Shown: piece by piece, positions 60,742 to 64,000 of the stretch
How the letters are laid out: every line of letters starts with the position of its first letter
How positions within the stretch are numbered: position 1 is the stretch's first letter
Assembly: GCF_012273515.2 (NCBI RefSeq)
Contig: NZ_CP050975.2
Span: 7,130,001 to 7,194,000 of the forward strand
Length of the DNA stretch: 64,000 nt
Reading direction: 5' to 3'
Origin: Streptomyces sp. RPA4-2
GTDB lineage: Bacteria > Actinomycetota > Actinomycetes > Streptomycetales > Streptomycetaceae
Position numbers and translations under genes: made by a program
The notes under the pieces: generated by a model
The model's input: the letters and a program-made list of their open reading frames with translations, nothing else
Told to the model about the DNA's origin: nothing
Databases searched by the model: none

Positions 60742-61121
60742 GGTCCGCTCCCCCCGAGGAGATCGCGCAGGGCTTCTTCCTCCCGGGGGCTCAGCCCGGT
60801 GACGAACTGCTGGAGCGCCGCGATCGGGTCCGGCCCGCGGTCCAGTGCCTCGTGCATGGCCTCGGCGGTCAGTTCCGCCGCGTTCTTGGCGGGCCGGTAC
60901 GCGCCGCGCCGGCCGTCGACGTCACGCAGCACCAGACCCTTGTCGTACAGGCGTTTGAGGATGGTGTGCACGGTGTTGTAGGCCAGGCCGCCGCCGATCT
61001 CGCTCTGTATCTCGGCGGGGGTGAGGGCCCTGTCGGTGGCCCACAGGGCGGCGAGCACCTCGCTCTCCAACGCGCCGGCGCTGCGCCGTTCCGCCCTCCC
61101 GCGAGGGTCTGTGCCAGCCAT
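60738..61121 (-). CDS. BlaI/MecI/CopY-family repressor
   Basis: A 127-residue winged-helix repressor with ALESEVLAALWATDRALTPAEIQSEIGGGLAYNTVHTILKRLYDKGLV. ATG 61121 is preferred: AAGGTGG lies at correct spacing, while the upstream GTG at 61130 would place that motif inside the gene. It pairs with the M56 protease. Operators CACCTTAC-n5-GTAGGGGTG and two closer matches lie immediately upstream. Confidence 0.9.
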   Translation of the reverse strand: MAGTDPRGRAERRSAGALESEVLAALWATDRALTPAEIQSEIGGGLAYNTVHTILKRLYDKGLVLRDVDGRRGAYRPAKNAAELTAEAMHEALDRGPDPIAALQQFVTGLSPREEEALRDLLGGSGP

Positions 61122-61127
61122 GTTCGC

Positions 61128-61149
61128 CACCTTACAGCGCGTAGGGGTG
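61128..61149. promoter_or_regulatory. BlaI-type operator 1 (imperfect)
   Basis: CACCTTAC (61128-61135), 5-nt spacer, GTAGGGGTG (61141-61149). It overlaps the ribosome-binding region of the blaI-like gene, so binding would autorepress. Confidence 0.6.
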
Positions 61150-61231
61150 CGGACGGTGGTGAGGACTGACGGAGTGCGCCCCCACCCGTTTCACTCTGAT
61201 CTGACCCTTTTTTCCTGCGACTTCCCCCTGT

Positions 61232-61252
61232 CACCCTACGTCTTGTAGGGTG
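61232..61252. promoter_or_regulatory. BlaI-type operator 2 (perfect)
   Basis: CACCCTAC (61232-61239), GTCTT spacer, GTAGGGTG (61245-61252): exact 8-bp inverted repeat in the divergent promoter region. Confidence 0.75.
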
Positions 61253-61256
61253 AAAA

Positions 61257-61275
61257 ACCCTACGCTCTGTAGGGT
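61257..61275. promoter_or_regulatory. BlaI-type operator 3 (perfect)
   Basis: ACCCTAC (61257-61263), GCTCT spacer, GTAGGGT (61269-61275), 13 bases before the start of the YbhN-like gene and 24 bp from operator 2 (centre to centre). The pair would block that gene's promoter. Confidence 0.75.
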
Positions 61276-61287
61276 GAAAGGTGGACG

Positions 61288-62196
61288 ATGGTCAAGACCA
61301 GGAGTGTCCTCCCGCACGCCGCGCTGACGCTCGCCGTCCTGGTCGGCGCCGCGTATCTCGCGCGGTACCACTGGCCGGTGATCCAGACCGGGACGGACCG
61401 GCTGGCCGTCGCCGACCACGGCTGGCTGTTCGTCGCGGCCGTCGCCACCGGGGGGACCTGGGTGTGCTCGGCACTCGCCCAGCAGGGTGCGGTGACCCGG
61501 CCACTGCCCACCGGGCGGCTGGTCGCCGCGCAGTTCGCCGCGTCCGCCGCCAACCATGTGCTGCCCGCCGGCCTCGGCGCGGGCGCGGTCAACCTGCGCT
61601 TCCTGACCCGGTGCGGACTGCCGGTCGCCCGGTCGGCGACCGCGCTCGGCGTGAAGGCCACGGCCGGAGCCGTCGCGCGCGCCCTCCTGATCGCCGTGCT
61701 CGCGACGGCCTGCCCCGGCGTACTGCGCCTCCCGGGCGTCTCCGTGACCGCCGTCGCGGTCTCGGGTGCCGTGGCCGCGACCGCCGTCGTTCTCCTGCGG
61801 GGACCGTTGCGGCGCGCGGTGCGGGCCGTCCTGGCGGACGTGCGCGCCGTGCACGGGATCCCGGCCCGCGCCGCCGCGTTGTGGGGTGGCTCGCTGGCCT
61901 TCGCGGCGCTGCACGCCACCGTGGTCGTCGCGGTCGCCCAGGCCCTCGAACTGCCGCTGTCACCCGCCCGGGTGGCGCTGGCCTACCTCGCCGCGAGCAG
62001 CGCCGCCGTGCTGCTGCCCACCCCCGGCGGAATCGGCTCGCTGGACGCGGCTCTCGTCCTGGCCCTCACCCTGACCGGAGCGCCGGGCGTCGCGGCGGCG
62101 TCCGTGGTCCTCGGCTACCGGCTCCTGACGGTGTGGCTGCCCCTGGTGCCGGGCCTGGTCGTGCTGGCGGTACTGGCGCGTCGCCGAGTGCTCTGA
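61288..62196 (+). CDS. YbhN/AglD-like (lysylphosphatidylglycerol synthase TM region family) membrane protein
   Basis: A 302-residue protein with about seven helices. It has the family motifs AAQFAASAANHVLPAGLGAGAVNLRFLTRCGLP and VLLPTPGGIGSLDAALVLAL. Related proteins include the flippase/synthase membrane part of MprF and UPF0104 proteins; many affect envelope lipids or transport. It is divergent from blaI and controlled by the same operators, suggesting it is the effector of the BlaI/M56 sensor. Confidence 0.83.
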   Translation: MVKTRSVLPHAALTLAVLVGAAYLARYHWPVIQTGTDRLAVADHGWLFVAAVATGGTWVCSALAQQGAVTRPLPTGRLVAAQFAASAANHVLPAGLGAGAVNLRFLTRCGLPVARSATALGVKATAGAVARALLIAVLATACPGVLRLPGVSVTAVAVSGAVAATAVVLLRGPLRRAVRAVLADVRAVHGIPARAAALWGGSLAFAALHATVVVAVAQALELPLSPARVALAYLAASSAAVLLPTPGGIGSLDAALVLALTLTGAPGVAAASVVLGYRLLTVWLPLVPGLVVLAVLARRRVL

Positions 62197-62243
62197 GCGC
62201 TCGGGGGCGCCGTCGGCCGGGGTTCGCGCAGGCCGCCGTGCAG

Positions 62244-62261
62244 TCAGGATGCTTTCAGGAT
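62244..62261 (+). promoter_or_regulatory. 11-bp-phased direct repeat, OmpR-type regulator site candidate
   Basis: TCAGGAT (62244-62250) and TCAGGAT (62255-62261), exactly one helical turn apart, 23 bases before the ATG of the next gene. Tandem half-sites at 11-bp spacing are typical of OmpR-family response regulators, and a sensor kinase gene lies just downstream. Confidence 0.6.
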
Positions 62262-62283
62262 CCCGCTGGCAGGGTCGGGCCCC

Positions 62284-63117
62284 ATGACTGAGACTTCTGA
62301 GACGTCCGGGGCGTACGGGCACACCGGTGCCGCCCCCGGCCACCGCCTGCGCTGGAACAAGGTTCCCGAGGTCACCGCGTACTTCTGGATCATCAAGGTG
62401 CTGTGCACCACGGTCGGCGAGACCGCGGCGGACCTCCTGAACGAGAAACTGGGCATGGGCCTGACCGGCGTGTCGCTGCTGATGAGCGCGCTGCTGGCGG
62501 CGGTGCTCGTCGTCCAGTTCCGCACCAAGGCCTACAACCCCGGCGTCTACTGGCTCGCCGTGGCCCTCATCAGCGTCGTCGGCACCCTGATCAGCGACAA
62601 CCTGACCGACAACCTGGGCGTACCGCTGACCACCAGCACCGCCGTGTTCTCCGTCGCCCTCGCGATCGTCTTCGCCGTCTGGTACCGCCGCGAGCGCACG
62701 CTGTCCATCCACAGCATCGACACCGTGTCGCGCGAGGCCTACTACTGGCTGGCGGTGCTCTTCACCTTCGCGCTGGGCACCGCGGCCGGTGACCTGGTCG
62801 CCGAGAAGATGGCCCTCGGATACTGGGTCTCCGCCGTCCTGTTCGGCCTCGCCATCGCCGCCGTGGCGGTCGCCCGCTTCGCGCTCGGTCTGAACGCCGT
62901 CCTGGCCTTCTGGATCGCCTACATCCTGACCCGGCCGCTCGGTGCCTCGATCGGCGACTACCTCTCCCAGCCCACCGGCGACGGCGGCCTGGGCTTCGGC
63001 ACCGTGATCACCAGCGCGCTGTTCCTGGCCGTCATCCTGGCCCTGGTGGTGTACCTCGCGACGACGCGCAAGGACGTCACCCACTCGGAGCCGTCGCTGA
63101 GCCCCCGGGAAGGCTGA
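62284..63117 (+). CDS. COG4705/DUF347-type integral membrane protein
   Basis: A 277-residue protein of four internally repeated two-helix units. Each carries a G-(E/D)-x-x-(A/G)-D-hydrophobic motif: TTVGETAADLL, VVGTLISDNL, LGTAAGDLVAE and RPLGASIGDYL. The family is widespread next to two-component systems, with proposed links to metal transport. It follows a phased direct repeat and is convergent with a sensor kinase. Confidence 0.83.
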   Translation: MTETSETSGAYGHTGAAPGHRLRWNKVPEVTAYFWIIKVLCTTVGETAADLLNEKLGMGLTGVSLLMSALLAAVLVVQFRTKAYNPGVYWLAVALISVVGTLISDNLTDNLGVPLTTSTAVFSVALAIVFAVWYRRERTLSIHSIDTVSREAYYWLAVLFTFALGTAAGDLVAEKMALGYWVSAVLFGLAIAAVAVARFALGLNAVLAFWIAYILTRPLGASIGDYLSQPTGDGGLGFGTVITSALFLAVILALVVYLATTRKDVTHSEPSLSPREG

Positions 63118-63152
63118 CCGACGCGCCTGCGGGAAGGCTGAACACTCTGCCC

Positions 63153-63299
63153 GCGGGAAAGGCGACCGCCCGGCCTCGCGGGGAATGCGACGCCCGGCCC
63201 CGCGGGGAAGGCGACCGTCCGGCCTCGCGGGAAAGGCGACCGCCCGGCCTCGCGGGGAATGCGACGCCCGGCCCCGCGGGAAAGGCGACCGCGCGCCTC
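63153..63299. repeat. 24/25-bp alternating tandem minisatellite
   Basis: Six units: GCGGGAAAGGCGACCGCC-type 25-mers and GCGGGGAATGCGACGCCC-type 24-mers arranged A-B-A-A-B-A (63153, 63178, 63202, 63227, 63252, 63276). The A-B pairs at 63153 and 63227 look like a higher-order duplication. It fills the gap between two convergent genes. Confidence 0.8.
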
Positions 63300-63330
63300 T
63301 CCGGAGAGGCGCCTCCCCGGCGGGGAGGCG
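63293..63330. terminator. Tandem hairpins between convergent genes
   Basis: Perfect palindrome GCGCCTCTCC/GGAGAGGCGC (63293-63312) directly followed by stem CGCCTCCCC (63310-63318) with GGGGAGGCG (63322-63330). The two structures overlap and are mutually exclusive; both are suited to terminate the kinase gene on the minus strand. Confidence 0.6.
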
Positions 63331-63334
63331 ACCC

Positions 63335-64000
63335 TCAGCCCGCGGGCAGGCTGACCACGAACGCCGCACCGTCGGTGTACCGCGGATCGTGGTCCACCTC
63401 CCCGCCGGCGGACCGGGCCAGGCGCCGCGCGAGCGGCAGTCCCAGGCCCGCTCCGCCGTGTCCGTCCCCCGGATCGGCCCGGCGGCCGGGCTGGAACAGC
63501 TGCGCCACGAACGACGCCGGTACGCCGGGACCGTCGTCGGTGACCTGGACGCGGACGCCGCCGGGCTCCCCGTGGGCCAGGATCCCGACCCTGGCGCGCG
63601 CGTGCCGCAGCGCGTTGTCGAGCAGCGGGCTGACGATCCGCTCCAGAAGGGCGTCCGGCACCCCGGCCGACAGCGCGGCGTCCGGAGCGGTGACGACGAC
63701 CTCCACCCGCTCGCGCGCACTGCCGAGACGGTCCACCAGACGTCCGAGCACCGGCGCCACGGCGGCCGTGCCGGGCGCGGTGGCCGCGCTGTCGCGGGCC
63801 TCGTCGAGCAGGGTGTCGCAGATCGTACGCATCGACAGAGCCGCGTCGGCGATGGCCGCGTGGACGGCCAGGGTGTCCTCGGCGGAACGCGGACGGGCCT
63901 GCCACCAGTCGAGCTCGGCGACGATACGGGCGAGCGGATTGCGCAGCTCGTGCGACAGCTCCCGGGTGAGCTGACGCTCGTGGCGCAGCAGTGCCCGGAT
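63335..64000 (-). CDS. Sensor histidine kinase, C-terminal part (5' end beyond window)
   Basis: 221 codons of a kinase running off the window. The H box is RELSHELRNPLARIVAELDWW near the edge. The N box is IVSPLLDNALRHARARV, then TDDGPGVP (G1), LFQPGRRADPGD and GAGLGLPLARRLARSAGG (G2). It is of the EnvZ/OmpR-partner class; the regulator gene is presumably just outside. The direct repeat at 62244 is a likely target of that system. Confidence 0.9.
   Translation of the reverse strand: MRALLRHERQLTRELSHELRNPLARIVAELDWWQARPRSAEDTLAVHAAIADAALSMRTICDTLLDEARDSAATAPGTAAVAPVLGRLVDRLGSARERVEVVVTAPDAALSAGVPDALLERIVSPLLDNALRHARARVGILAHGEPGGVRVQVTDDGPGVPASFVAQLFQPGRRADPGDGHGGAGLGLPLARRLARSAGGEVDHDPRYTDGAAFVVSLPAG

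Noticed and set aside
63153..63299. CRISPR-like array
   Set aside because: Units of 24-25 bp are head to tail with no unique spacers and no cas genes.

Overview
The window looks like a piece of a Streptomyces chromosome. Base composition is very GC-rich with strong third-position G/C. GTG starts and ATGA/GTGA stop-start overlaps are common. Most proteins belong to families typical of the genus: a gluABCD-type importer, F420-dependent luciferase-like enzymes, GPP34 and PucR proteins, BlaI/M56 pairs and many two-component systems. I saw no rRNA, tRNA, CRISPR array or intact insertion sequence.

Layout. 1-1560: end of a probable FMN reductase, then a scrapyard holding a frameshifted C-terminal remnant of mycothiol-conjugate amidase and two opposed IS110-family transposase relics. 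1577-4942: pcaL fusion enzyme, metallo-hydrolase, exonuclease III and a small DUF6278-like protein. 5101-8370: glutamate-type ABC importer operon. 8419-13981: secreted CocE-like hydrolase, a membrane-anchored unknown, secreted gamma-glutamyltransferase, and a frameshifted methionine aminopeptidase divergent from a small XRE regulator. 14038-16122: large low-complexity protein. 16303-25473: catabolic cluster for dihydropyrimidines or hydantoins (two beta-ureidopropionase-like nitrilases, class III aminotransferase, PucR regulator, dihydropyrimidinase, F420-type luciferase-like oxidoreductase, NCS1 permease), with a 181-bp MITE inside it. 25499-34864: lipoprotein-like gene, carboxymuconolactone-decarboxylase-like/methyltransferase pair, NarL-type two-component system with a lipoprotein, lipoate ligase, second GGT homologue, inositol-phosphatase-like enzyme. 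35432-39198: endonuclease/phosphatase-fold protein with altered active-site motifs beside a Tat-exported phospholipase C. 39571-46115: FAD oxidoreductase, macro-domain protein, MarR-controlled MFS-universal stress fusion, M1 peptidase. 46560-50882: SnoaL-like/SDR operon, LysR/muconolactone isomerase pair, GPP34 protein and a TetR regulator. 50937-58583: envelope-type cluster (membrane protein, molybdopterin oxidoreductase, methyltransferase, two glycosyltransferases) next to an OmpR-type two-component system. 58785-64000: hydrolase, BlaI/M56 pair with a divergent YbhN-like membrane protein, COG4705-type membrane protein and the start of a sensor kinase.

How genes work together. The 16-25 kb cluster forms a coherent route: uptake (NCS1), ring opening (HydA), decarbamoylation (nitrilases) and transamination of the resulting beta-amino acid, with a PucR activator inside it. 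An F420-type enzyme sits where a ring-reducing dehydrogenase might be expected. Several regulatory links can be read from repeated operators. A CGACCGGTCG palindrome occurs before both the SDR operon and the tetR gene. Three CACCCTAC-n5-GTAGGGTG-type sites lie between blaI and the YbhN-like gene. A perfect inverted repeat sits in front of marR.

Three genes appear interrupted: the methionine aminopeptidase (one extra base in a G5 run), a family 2 glycosyltransferase (frameshift at a GC hairpin), and a methyltransferase whose likely N-terminal part is cut off by an in-frame TAA. These may be natural decay or base-calling errors; raw reads would decide.
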